Shown one piece after another: positions 44,467 to 52,618 of a DNA stretch of 64,000 bases. The DNA comes from Bradyrhizobium erythrophlei (GTDB lineage Bacteria; Pseudomonadota; Alphaproteobacteria; Rhizobiales; Xanthobacteraceae). A program made the translations under genes and the position numbers. Under the pieces are notes generated by a model. That model had not been told where the DNA came from. It did not search any database and saw nothing but the letters and a program-made list of their open reading frames with translations. The stretch spans positions 1,736,001-1,800,000 of the forward strand of contig NZ_LT670849.1 in assembly GCF_900142985.1 (NCBI RefSeq), read 5' to 3'. The stretch's first letter is position 1. Each line of letters starts with the position of its first letter.

Positions 44467-44582
44467 ACCTGCGCTCGTTTCACAACTGACGCGCGGCTGC
44501 GCTCCGTTGACTTCACGGCGACCGGGAGTAGCCTCACCTGAAAAGACGGCGGAGAAGCCGCATCTCATCAGGGAGACACGCG

Positions 44583-45470
44583 ATGACGGTGACGATCCGC
44601 CAGCTTCACCCGCATTTTTTCGGCGAAGTTTCGGGCGTCGACATCAGACGGCCTTTGACGGCGGATGAGGTCAGCGACATCGAAGCCGGCATGGATAAAT
44701 ACGCCGTGCTGCTGTTCCCCAACCAGGACATTACCGACGAACAGCAACTGGTCTTTGCCCGTAACTTCGGCGAGCGCGAAACCGCGCGCGGCGGCACCGT
44801 GACCAAGAAGGAAGACTATCGCCTCACATCCGGGCTTAACGACGTCTCCAATCTCGGCAAGGACGGCAAGCCGCTGCCACGCGATCACCGCACCCATCTG
44901 TTCAATCTCGGCAACTGCCTCTGGCATTCCGACAGTTCGTTTCGCCCGATCCCGGCCAAATTCTCGCTGCTCTCCGCGCGCGTGGTGAACCCCAAGGGCG
45001 GCAATACCGAATTCGCCGACATGCGCGCGGCCTATGACGCACTCGACGACGAAACCAAGGCCGAAATCGGGGACATGATCTGCGAGCATTCGCTGATGTA
45101 TTCGCGCGGCTCGCTCGGTTTCCTCGACTATAGCGAGGAAGAGAAGCAGATGTTCAAGCCGGTGCGGCAACGGCTGGTACGCACGCATCCGGTTCATCGC
45201 CGCAAATCGCTTTATCTGTCATCGCATGCCGGCGCGATCCTCGGCATGAGCGTGCCGGAGGCGCGGCTTCTGCTGCGTGACCTTACCGAACATGCAACGC
45301 AGCGCGAATTCGTCTACGTCCACAAATGGACGCTGCATGATCTGATCATGTGGGATAACCGGCAGACCATGCATCGCGTGCGCCGCTATGATCAGTCGCA
45401 GCCGCGCGATATGCGGCGCGCCACCGTGGCAGGCACCGAGCCTACCGTGGCGCAACAGGCCGCGGAGTGA
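44583..45470 (+). CDS. TauD/TfdA-family 2-oxoglutarate dioxygenase
   Basis: The 295-residue Fe(II) enzyme has the metal site LWHSDSSF (H and D, about residue 116), a second histidine in TMHRVRRYD (~262) and the 2-oxoglutarate-binding arginine in MRRATVAG. It resembles TfdA-alpha enzymes of Bradyrhizobium, which attack phenoxyacetate-type ethers, but the natural substrate is unknown. GGGAG precedes the ATG. No tfd genes are adjacent. Confidence 0.82.
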   Translation: MTVTIRQLHPHFFGEVSGVDIRRPLTADEVSDIEAGMDKYAVLLFPNQDITDEQQLVFARNFGERETARGGTVTKKEDYRLTSGLNDVSNLGKDGKPLPRDHRTHLFNLGNCLWHSDSSFRPIPAKFSLLSARVVNPKGGNTEFADMRAAYDALDDETKAEIGDMICEHSLMYSRGSLGFLDYSEEEKQMFKPVRQRLVRTHPVHRRKSLYLSSHAGAILGMSVPEARLLLRDLTEHATQREFVYVHKWTLHDLIMWDNRQTMHRVRRYDQSQPRDMRRATVAGTEPTVAQQAAE

Positions 45471-45486
45471 TTTCGCGGCTCCTCAC

Positions 45487-45510
45487 CTCGCCCCGCTTGC
45501 GGGGCGAGGG
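45487..45510. terminator. hairpin between convergent genes
   Basis: CCTCGCCCCG-CTTG-CGGGGCGAGG is a perfect 10-bp stem between the TfdA-like and YqgE genes. It has no strong T-run, so it may be a bidirectional terminator or a repeat fragment. Confidence 0.55.
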
Positions 45511-45515
45511 AGAAA

Positions 45516-46175
45516 TCAGGCATGCCCGGCCTCGTTCGAGAGCATGCCGACATCGATGCCGATCTTGCGCAGCGCGCGCGAATATTTTTCCTCGATATCG
45601 TTGCCGAAGATCAGGTCGGGATCGGCGTCGCAATGCAGCCAGCCATTGTCCTGGATTTCGCTTTCGAGCTGACCCGCGGCCCAGCCGGCATAACCCAAGG
45701 CCAGGATCGCGTGTTTGGGGCCGGCCCCCTTGGCGATCGCCTTGAGAATGTCGACGGTTGCAGTCAGGCAAATCTCCTCGTCGATCCGCAAGGTCGCATC
45801 CTGGATGAAGAAGTCGCTCGAGTGCAGCACAAAGCCGCGGCCGGTCTCGACCGGTCCGCCCTTGAGCACCTTCAGGCTCTCGGCGTTTTCCGGCAGCTTG
45901 ATCTGATCGTCCTTCTTGATGATCTCGAGCTGCACCAACAGTCCCGGAAAATCGATGCTGCCTGCCGGGCGATTGACGATGATCCCCATGGCGCCTTCCG
46001 CCGAATGCGCGCAGAGGTAAATCACCGAGCGTTCGAAACGAGGATCGCCCATGACCGGCATGGCGACCAACAGCTGGCCGTCGAGATAACTGCGGCCTCC
46101 GGCTGCCCCGGCGGTCGTAATGTCGCGGCGGACCGCTCTGCGCCGAAACTCAGCTTTCTTGTCTTCAGAACTCAT
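45516..46175 (-). CDS. YqgE/AlgH family protein
   Basis: The 219-residue protein has the family features [20 protein letters not shown] (~residue 27), [14 protein letters not shown] and [15 protein letters not shown]. The role of YqgE/AlgH is not settled. The ATG at 46175 was preferred over a TTG two codons upstream. Nothing in the neighbourhood explains it; it is convergent with the dioxygenase gene. Confidence 0.9.
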   Translation of the reverse strand: MSSEDKKAEFRRRAVRRDITTAGAAGGRSYLDGQLLVAMPVMGDPRFERSVIYLCAHSAEGAMGIIVNRPAGSIDFPGLLVQLEIIKKDDQIKLPENAESLKVLKGGPVETGRGFVLHSSDFFIQDATLRIDEEICLTATVDILKAIAKGAGPKHAILALGYAGWAAGQLESEIQDNGWLHCDADPDLIFGNDIEEKYSRALRKIGIDVGMLSNEAGHA

Positions 46176-46306
46176 CGCCAAAGACTCGCTATATGATCCA
46201 TCCTGATATTGGGCTTAGCTTCTGTCAATCAAGCTTGGCCTCTGTTTGAGGGCGCATCACAAGCAATTCAATAGCTTGCAATCTCGCCCGGAGTTAAGGA
46301 CGCATT

Positions 46307-47155
46307 ATGATCATCATGGTTCCCCGAACGCCCTCGCGACCGGCGGCCCTGTTCGTCCTGGCTGCGATCACCACTCTCTTGCCGATCGACGTGCAGGCCC
46401 AGGACGCCTCAGCCTGGCAGAAGGCATCGCACGCCGCCGTTCGACTTTTGGCGGGATCGCGCAGTGGGCCGGTGCTGCTTGGCGGCATCGCGGTTCAGCT
46501 CGATCCGGGCTGGAAAACTTACTGGCGTACCTCCGGCGATTCCGGCGTTCCGCCACGTTTCGATTTTTCCAAGTCCGATAATGTCGAGGCCGTGACGGTT
46601 CTATGGCCCGCGCCTGCCAAATTTGACGACGGCGCCGGCGGCTTCTCGCTCGGCTATCACGATCAGGTGGTGCTGCCGCTGCGCATTGTGCCGAAGAGCA
46701 ACGACAAGCCGGTGACGCTTCGCGCCAACATCAACTACGCGGTCTGCGAGAAGATCTGTATTCCGGTCGAAGCAAGCACCGAGCTGACTTTCGCCAGCGT
46801 CGCGAGCACCGAAGACAGTGTCCTGTTTGCGGCGCTCGACACTGTTCCGAAGCCGGCATCGGTCGGCGACCCCAATCCGCTCACCATTCGAGACGTCAAG
46901 CGCGACGGAAAATCCACGGTGCTGGTCGACGTGCTCTCGCCCGACGCCAGAACGGTCAATCTGTTTGTCGAAGGCCCAACTCCGGATTGGGGACTGCCGG
47001 TTCCGAAACTTGTCGAGCATGGACCGGCTGGCGTGAAACGCTTCACTTTCCAGCTCGACGGCATTCCGCCGGGAACCAACCCGGAAGGCGCCGCCCTGAA
47101 GTTGACGCTGGTCGGAGGCGATCGCTCCTACGAGTTCAACATCAATCTGGAATAG
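46307..47155 (+). CDS. periplasmic DsbD N-terminal-like domain protein
   Basis: The 282-residue secreted protein has a signal peptide (to about residue 32) and a DsbD alpha-like beta domain with the thiol pair C-E-K-I-C (~residue 147, in YAVCEKICIP). It lacks the membrane part and the thioredoxin domain of full DsbD. It probably takes part in disulfide or metal-centre maturation in the periplasm. It is alone in the locus. Confidence 0.8.
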   Translation: MIIMVPRTPSRPAALFVLAAITTLLPIDVQAQDASAWQKASHAAVRLLAGSRSGPVLLGGIAVQLDPGWKTYWRTSGDSGVPPRFDFSKSDNVEAVTVLWPAPAKFDDGAGGFSLGYHDQVVLPLRIVPKSNDKPVTLRANINYAVCEKICIPVEASTELTFASVASTEDSVLFAALDTVPKPASVGDPNPLTIRDVKRDGKSTVLVDVLSPDARTVNLFVEGPTPDWGLPVPKLVEHGPAGVKRFTFQLDGIPPGTNPEGAALKLTLVGGDRSYEFNINLE

Positions 47156-47249
47156 CCTCGTTCCAACTGGAACAGGCGCCTTCCAACCGATTCTTAACGA
47201 AGTGTTGATAGCTGAAGTCTTTCAGCCGCATTGCCCGCGGCATGAGGAC

Positions 47250-48638
47250 ATGACGCCCTTGGCCGCCATCGACGCCGAACCCGCCACCGCACAGCCGCAG
47301 GGCTCGATCGCCCGTCTGCGATCGATGCTGGGTGGCTTGCTGGGTGGTTCGGGCGAAGCCTCGCTGACCCGGCGTCTCGCTGGAACGATCTTCGTCATCC
47401 GCGTGCTCAGCGCGGCGCTGGCCTATTTCTCGCAAGTTCTGCTGGCGCGCTGGATGGGCGGTTCCGACTACGGCATCTATGTTTATGTCTGGACCTGGGT
47501 GCTGCTGCTCGGCAGCATGATGGATTTCGGTATTTCCTCCTCGGCGCAGAAGATCATCCCGGAATATCGCGCACGCGGCGAGCAGGCGCTGTTGCGCGGT
47601 TTTCTGTCCGGCAGCCGCTGGATGACATTTGCGGCATCGGCGGCCGTCTCGATGCTGCTGGCCGCTCTGGTGAGGTTGCTCTCACCCTGGATCGGCGCGG
47701 ACGAAGTCGTTCCGCTCTATATCGGCTGCGCTACGCTACCCGCTTTCGTGCTCGCCAACACGCAGGACGGCATCGCGCGCTCGCACGACTGGATGCGGCT
47801 CGGCCTGATGCCGCAATTCGTGATCCGCCAGGCCCTGATCATCGGCATCACCGCCGGAATGTTCGTGGCTGGCTTTCATCTCGGCGCCACCGCCGCGATG
47901 CTGGCGAGTGCGGCAGCGGTATGGATCGCCATGACCGGCCAGATGATCGCGCTCAATCATCGGCTCGCCGGCCACATCCCGGCCGGCCCGAAATCCTACG
48001 ACATCGGCTTCTGGCTCTCGATTTCGCTGCCGATCCTGATGGTCGAGGGCTTTTACCTGCTGTTGTCCTACACCGACGTGCTGGTATTGCAGCAATTCCG
48101 TTCGTCGGAGGAAGTCGGCGTCTACTTTGCGGTCGTCAAAACGCTGGCGCTGGTGTCCTTCATTCACTACGCGATGTCGGCCACGACCGCGCACCGGTTC
48201 GCCGAATATCACGCGCTCGGCGATCAAGAGCGCTTATCAGCCTACGTTGCGCATGCGATCAAATGGACGTTCTGGCCTTCGCTCGCCGCAACCATCCTGT
48301 TGCTCGCGCTGGGCAAGCCGCTATTGTGGCTGTTCGGGCCGCAATTCGTCGTCGGCTACGACATCATGTTCGTCGCCGCAATCGGGCTTGTGGTGCGCGC
48401 CGCCGTCGGCCCGGTCGAGCGGCTGCTCAACATGCTCGGTCATCAATATGTCTGCGCGCTCGCCTATGCTCTGTCGTTCGTGATGAACGTGGTGCTTTGC
48501 GTGGCGCTGGTGCCGCGCTTCGGCGGCCATGGCGCCGCGGCCGCGACCTCGATTTCGCTCGTGTTCGAAACCGTGCTGTTGTTTTACATCGTGCGCCGGC
48601 GGCTCGGGCTTCACGTGCTAGCATTCGGAAAGCGCTGA
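47250..48638 (+). CDS. oligosaccharide flippase, MOP superfamily
   Basis: The 462-residue membrane protein has about 12-14 helices and a cytoplasmic N-terminal extension. RVLSAALAYFSQVLLARWMG (~residue 50) is typical of Wzx-type flippases, which move lipid-linked saccharides or lipid II-like cargo across the membrane. The ATG at 47250 was preferred over a GTG at 47202. No glycosyltransferase genes are adjacent, so the cargo is unknown. Confidence 0.82.
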   Translation: MTPLAAIDAEPATAQPQGSIARLRSMLGGLLGGSGEASLTRRLAGTIFVIRVLSAALAYFSQVLLARWMGGSDYGIYVYVWTWVLLLGSMMDFGISSSAQKIIPEYRARGEQALLRGFLSGSRWMTFAASAAVSMLLAALVRLLSPWIGADEVVPLYIGCATLPAFVLANTQDGIARSHDWMRLGLMPQFVIRQALIIGITAGMFVAGFHLGATAAMLASAAAVWIAMTGQMIALNHRLAGHIPAGPKSYDIGFWLSISLPILMVEGFYLLLSYTDVLVLQQFRSSEEVGVYFAVVKTLALVSFIHYAMSATTAHRFAEYHALGDQERLSAYVAHAIKWTFWPSLAATILLLALGKPLLWLFGPQFVVGYDIMFVAAIGLVVRAAVGPVERLLNMLGHQYVCALAYALSFVMNVVLCVALVPRFGGHGAAAATSISLVFETVLLFYIVRRRLGLHVLAFGKR

Positions 48639-48642
48639 GCAC

Positions 48643-48680
48643 AAAAAAGCCGCCACCGCCCGCAAACGGACGATGGCGGC
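48643..48680 (-). terminator. terminator of 3-hydroxybutyrate dehydrogenase
   Basis: On the minus strand GCCGCCA...TGGCGGC is followed by TTTTTT. It lies 16 bp beyond the stop codon of the leftward gene, and its end is also close to the flippase stop codon. Confidence 0.85.
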
Positions 48681-48695
48681 GATTACGAAAATCAA

Positions 48696-49487
48696 CTACT
48701 CCGCGGTCCAGCCGCCGTCGATCGAGAGATTGGCGCCGGTGATCTGCGCCGCGTCATCGCCGCACAGAAACAGCGCCAGTTGCGCGACCTGCTCGGACGT
48801 CACGAACTCCTTGGTCGGCTGCGCATCCAGAAGCACGTCCTTGATGACCTGCTCCTTGGTCATGTTGCGCGCCTTCATGGTCTCGGGGATCTGATGCTCG
48901 ACCAGCGGCGTCCAGACATAGCCGGGGCTGATGCAGTTGCAGGTGATCTTGAAGGTCGCGACTTCCAGCGCCACCGTCTTGGTGAGGCCGGCGATGCCGT
49001 GCTTGGCGGAGACGTAGGCCGACTTGAAGGGTGAAGCCACCAGCGAATGCGCCGACGCCGTGTTGATGATGCGGCCCCAGCCGCGCTTCTTCATACCGGG
49101 GACGGCGGCGCGAATGCCGTGGAATGCAGACGACAGGTTGATCGCGATGATCGCGTCCCATTTCTCGATCGGAAACTCCTCGATCGGCGAAACGAACTGG
49201 ATGCCGGCATTGTTGACCAGGACATCGACCGAACCGAAGGTCTTTTCGCCAAGCGCGATCATGTCGGCGATCTCGGTGGCCTTGGTCATGTCGGCCGGCG
49301 AATAGACCGCCTTGACCTTGTAGTCGGTCTCGATCGCGGAGCGTTCCTTCTCGATGTCGGCCGGCGCGCCAAAACCGTTGATCACGACGTTGGCGCCGGC
49401 GCTAGCGAACGCGCGGGCGTAAGCCAGCCCGATGCCCGAGGTCGAACCGGTCACAACGGCGGTCTTGCCCTTCAAATTAGTCGTCAT
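48696..49487 (-). CDS. bdhA: 3-hydroxybutyrate dehydrogenase
   Basis: The 263-residue short-chain dehydrogenase oxidises 3-hydroxybutyrate to acetoacetate with NAD. It has TGSTSGIGLAYA (NAD motif, ~residue 13), VNNAGIQF (~91), SAHSLVASPFKSAYVSAKHG with the catalytic Y-x3-K (~155) and the IDGGWTAE end. It begins 1 bp after the patatin stop codon with an AAGGAG site, so they form an operon, probably for PHB degradation. Confidence 0.92.
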   Translation of the reverse strand: MTTNLKGKTAVVTGSTSGIGLAYARAFASAGANVVINGFGAPADIEKERSAIETDYKVKAVYSPADMTKATEIADMIALGEKTFGSVDVLVNNAGIQFVSPIEEFPIEKWDAIIAINLSSAFHGIRAAVPGMKKRGWGRIINTASAHSLVASPFKSAYVSAKHGIAGLTKTVALEVATFKITCNCISPGYVWTPLVEHQIPETMKARNMTKEQVIKDVLLDAQPTKEFVTSEQVAQLALFLCGDDAAQITGANLSIDGGWTAE

Positions 49488-49488
49488 T

Positions 49489-50649
49489 TCACTGCTCCTT
49501 TTTGGGGGGATCTTCTTCGCCCGAGAAATCGTAGGTCACCATGGTTTCGTCGGATTGCGGCCGTTCGAGCTGGTCCCGGCACGCTACCGCCCGGTGAACG
49601 TCGCGCACGCCCGCCTCCCAGTGCTCGACCATGGCGACGTGGGAAAAATCGTAATCCTTCGAAGACGACTCGTAGTTCTTGCTGCGATAGATCAGGTGCA
49701 CCACGGTGACGGTGCTCTCCCGGGCTACCTCGCGCAAAAAGACCGCCGATGGATCGGCCTTGAGATGATCGGGCAACTTCTCGATCAGATCGAGCACCGC
49801 CTTGCGGGCGTTATGGATCTGCCGGTTCTTGTCGGTGGACATGCGGGTGCGGCTCGAGAAGCGGATATCCTTCTCGCGCTCGGTCGCCTCCAGGATCGAT
49901 TCCGGCAGAGGTCCGCGCGCGCTGAACAGGTCGATCTGGAAGATCAACAGGTCGTGCTTGGTTTCGGCATCCAGCACGTAGTCGAGCGGCGTGTTGGAGG
50001 CGATGCCGCCGTCCCAGTAGTGCTCGCCATCGATGACGATCGAGGGAAAGCCCGGTGGCAGCGCGCCGGAAGCCATGATGTGCTCCGGGCCAATCCGTTT
50101 TCCCTGCCGTTTCATTTCGACATTGTCGAAATATTTGAGATTGCCCGAGGTTACGCTGACGGCCCCGACGCTGAGCCGGCATTTCAGGTCGTTGATGCGG
50201 TCGAAATCGACCAGCCGTTCCAGCGTCTTTCGCAACGGAGCGGTGTCGTAATAGCTCTGCGCCTGCGGGCTGCCTTTCGGCCAGAGTGGCGCTGGCGGCA
50301 GCCGCGGCGTGAAGAAGCCGGGCGTACCGAAGGTTGCGACCAAGGCAGCGTTGGTCTCGTTGTACAGCGAGCGCTCACGGTCGGCCTTGGTGATCGGCTT
50401 CGGGACCCACGGCGCGCCTGGAGATACCGTCTGCCAAAATTCCTTCAGGCGATCGACGCGCTTTTCGCGCTCATTGCCGGCGATGATGGCGGCGTTGATA
50501 GCGCCGATCGAAACACCTGCAATCCACGCCGGTTCGAAATCGAAGTGACAAAGCGCTTGATACGCCCCGGCCTGGTAGGAACCGAGCGCGCCACCGCCTT
50601 GCAGGACCAGGACGCGTTGTGCTTGTGCGGGGGTCGTTGCCGGATTCAT
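49489..50649 (-). CDS. patatin-like phospholipase, DUF3734
   Basis: The 386-residue enzyme has the oxyanion motif GGGALGSYQAG (~residue 18), the nucleophile elbow GVSIGAINAA (~46) and the catalytic Asp in YWDGGIASN (~206). DUF3734 forms its C-terminal part. Pairing with bdhA suggests a role in polyhydroxybutyrate granule or acyl-ester breakdown; this is inference. ATG 50649 follows AAGGA and matches the family start. Confidence 0.87.
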   Translation of the reverse strand: MNPATTPAQAQRVLVLQGGGALGSYQAGAYQALCHFDFEPAWIAGVSIGAINAAIIAGNEREKRVDRLKEFWQTVSPGAPWVPKPITKADRERSLYNETNAALVATFGTPGFFTPRLPPAPLWPKGSPQAQSYYDTAPLRKTLERLVDFDRINDLKCRLSVGAVSVTSGNLKYFDNVEMKRQGKRIGPEHIMASGALPPGFPSIVIDGEHYWDGGIASNTPLDYVLDAETKHDLLIFQIDLFSARGPLPESILEATEREKDIRFSSRTRMSTDKNRQIHNARKAVLDLIEKLPDHLKADPSAVFLREVARESTVTVVHLIYRSKNYESSSKDYDFSHVAMVEHWEAGVRDVHRAVACRDQLERPQSDETMVTYDFSGEEDPPKKEQ

Positions 50650-50667
50650 CGCCTGAATGGTCCTTTC

Positions 50668-50720
50668 AGCTCTGACATTCGTAAACCAGCCGCCTTGCGG
50701 CATACGAGCACCAGAACTAG
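50668..50720. repeat. degenerate copy of the hairpin repeat
   Basis: TCTGACATTCGTAAACC on the left resembles the core of the 19318 hairpin (TTCTGACATTCGTATC). The right side (CATACGAGCACCAGAACTAG) is a weaker inverse. It lies in the 91-bp gap upstream of the patatin gene. Confidence 0.4.
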
Positions 50721-50740
50721 GACACCAGCCCGCGGTCGCG

Positions 50741-51283
50741 TCAATCGGTCTTACCGGTAGGTATCGGTATGCCAGATTGTTCGCGCGGTTCGGTCGATGC
50801 GAGGATGAGCGTCCAGAACACCTTGTATTTGGTGTTCGGAGCATAGCTCGCCGCAATGCCCATTTTTGTGACACCCATTTGCAGCATATTTGCCCGATGG
50901 GGTGGCGAGTCCCGCCAGCCGGAAAACGCCTCGGCCAGCGTATGGTAGCCCGCCGAGACATTCTCCACGGCAAGCGTCGTCGGGTATCCGGCAGTCTGTA
51001 GCCGTTTCGGCAACGGGGCCTTGACGTCAAGGTCAAGCTTGTTGCGGCTGGCCATGGCCTGGGATTGCCCTTCGGCGATCTTCATCAATTCTGGGTCGAT
51101 GACCACGGCACCGACACCGTTGTTCTTCCGGTAGAGCGAGATCATGGTGGCCGCTGCCTGCGCATCGAGCCTCGCGCCCGGCTCGGTCATGTTGGCGTAC
51201 ATGGTCGGCTGCTCTGTCGGAACCTCCGAGGCGCAACCGGCAAGCACAAGTAGTCCAGTCATCGCGGCCAGTGAGCGCATCAT
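50741..51283 (-). CDS. CAP-domain lipoprotein
   Basis: The ~180-residue product begins MMRSLAAMTG and has a lipobox LVLAGC, so it should be an acylated envelope protein. A CAP (SCP/PR-1-like) domain follows, with LYRKNNGVGAVVIDPEL (~residue 46), ENVSAGYHTLAEAFSGWRDS (~105) and SPPHRANML. Bacterial CAP proteins are poorly known; roles in lipid or cell-wall binding are suspected. The next in-frame ATG (51280) is equally possible. Confidence 0.78.
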   Translation of the reverse strand: MMRSLAAMTGLLVLAGCASEVPTEQPTMYANMTEPGARLDAQAAATMISLYRKNNGVGAVVIDPELMKIAEGQSQAMASRNKLDLDVKAPLPKRLQTAGYPTTLAVENVSAGYHTLAEAFSGWRDSPPHRANMLQMGVTKMGIAASYAPNTKYKVFWTLILASTEPREQSGIPIPTGKTD

Positions 51284-51386
51284 TCCCCCAAACAGATTCG
51301 GGGGCGGTTGTTGCACGCCAACCGTGGCTGAAAGGTGAACGAAAGGGCTTTTTTCGGGCAGACAGGATCGAGCCAGGTTTGAATGC

Positions 51387-52106
51387 CTAGGCGGTATGAA
51401 TCCCGCATTCGTTCTTGGACCGGCCCCGCCAGCGTCCGTCGCGGGCGTCCTCGCCCGGCTGGGCGCGGCTGCTGCATGGCATGCAGCCGACCGACAGAAA
51501 GCCCGAGGTCACGAGCGGATGCGGCGGCAACTGCGCCTGCGCATAGATCGCCTCAATGCCGGCACGACTGATATTCGCAAACGGGTTGAACTTGAGCCGG
51601 ATGCCATCCCCTTCAACCACGGGAATTTCGGTGCGCGAGCCGCCCTGAAAACGTTTGCGTCCGTTGATCCAGGCGTCGAATGGTGCGAGTGCGCGTTTTA
51701 AAGGCTCCACTTTGCGAATCCGGCAGCACGCGTCGGGATCGGAGAACCACAATTCGCGGTCCGGATCCTCGCGCTTGAGTGCATCTTCCTGCGGCTTGAT
51801 CGAGCGAACATCGCGCAAGCCCAGCCGGGCGATCAGCGTATCGCGATAGGCGAGCGTCTCCTCGAACAGCCAGCCGGTATCGAGGAAGATCACCGGGATC
51901 GCCGGATCGACGTCAGCCATGACCTTGAGCAGCGCCGCCGATTCCGTTCCGAACGACGAGACCAGCGCCAGATGCTCGCGGCCGACGATGCGCAAGGCGC
52001 TCTCGATCACCTCGGACGGCGAAGCATTGCGAAGGACATCATCGAGCGACTTGGCTTTTTCGCTCACCGCCGTCTCTTCGAATGCTCGCTCCGCTACGAT
52101 GCTCAC
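51387..52106 (-). CDS. cysH: adenylylsulfate (APS/PAPS) reductase
   Basis: The 239-residue enzyme reduces activated sulfate to sulfite using thioredoxin. It has the PP-loop-like SSFGTESAALLKV (~residue 50), DTGWLFEET, the cysteine pair DACCRIRKVEPL (~130) and a second pair in SVGCMPC (~210), and ends with ECGIH. The two cysteine pairs bind an iron-sulfur cluster and mark the APS-using type. It starts at GTG, overlapping the stop codon of the upstream gene by one base. Confidence 0.92.
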   Translation of the reverse strand: MSIVAERAFEETAVSEKAKSLDDVLRNASPSEVIESALRIVGREHLALVSSFGTESAALLKVMADVDPAIPVIFLDTGWLFEETLAYRDTLIARLGLRDVRSIKPQEDALKREDPDRELWFSDPDACCRIRKVEPLKRALAPFDAWINGRKRFQGGSRTEIPVVEGDGIRLKFNPFANISRAGIEAIYAQAQLPPHPLVTSGFLSVGCMPCSSRAQPGEDARDGRWRGRSKNECGIHTA

Positions 52107-52618
52107 TAGCCGGCACTCTCCGAATCGCGTTGCTGCATCCGCCGGTGAAGCGCGGTGAGCCGGCCGTCGCCGGTCGGCTGATAGAACACCGAATAGCGCT
52201 CCGGGGTGAGCGCGAAGGCCTCGGCGTCGCTGGCCTTCTTCGCGTCGAGCGCGTCGAAGCCGGCGCGCAGCATGAACAGAAACTGATCGCGCAAGACCTG
52301 CCCGGTGGCGCGCAACTCGCCGTCGTAGCCATACCGCTCGCGCAACAGCCGCGCCTGGCTATAGGCGCGCCCGTCGCGGAAGGTCGGAAACACCAGCGCG
52401 ACCACCGCAAGGCGGTCGAGAAACGGTACGAGATCATCGAGATCACGGTTATTCGGCCAAATGACGCCGAGCTTCGCCGCCCTCGACAACAGGCCTTCCG
52501 GGTTTTCGAGAAAGCGCGCGGCCGAAACCAGCGCGTTGCCGCTCTCGGGCAATTCGCCATCGTCGGCGACACGAACGAAAATGTCGGTGGCAATCTTGCC
52601 GTTCTTAACGAGTGGCAT
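52106..52618 (-). CDS. DUF934 sulfite-reduction accessory protein
   Basis: The 170-residue protein matches DUF934, encoded between sulfite reductase and cysH in many proteobacteria. Features are LVKNGKIATD near the start, FPTFRDGRAYSQARLLRERY (~residue 78) and GQVLRDQFLFMLRAGFDA (~105). Its function is unknown; location suggests help for sulfite reductase. It overlaps cysI by 14 bp and cysH by one base. Confidence 0.88.
   Translation of the reverse strand: MPLVKNGKIATDIFVRVADDGELPESGNALVSAARFLENPEGLLSRAAKLGVIWPNNRDLDDLVPFLDRLAVVALVFPTFRDGRAYSQARLLRERYGYDGELRATGQVLRDQFLFMLRAGFDALDAKKASDAEAFALTPERYSVFYQPTGDGRLTALHRRMQQRDSESAG

Noticed and set aside
42712-44568. 618-codon minus-strand open frame opposite the DUF459 gene
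   Set aside because: It is Arg/Leu/Gly-rich without domains, while the plus strand has a signal peptide and domain pattern.
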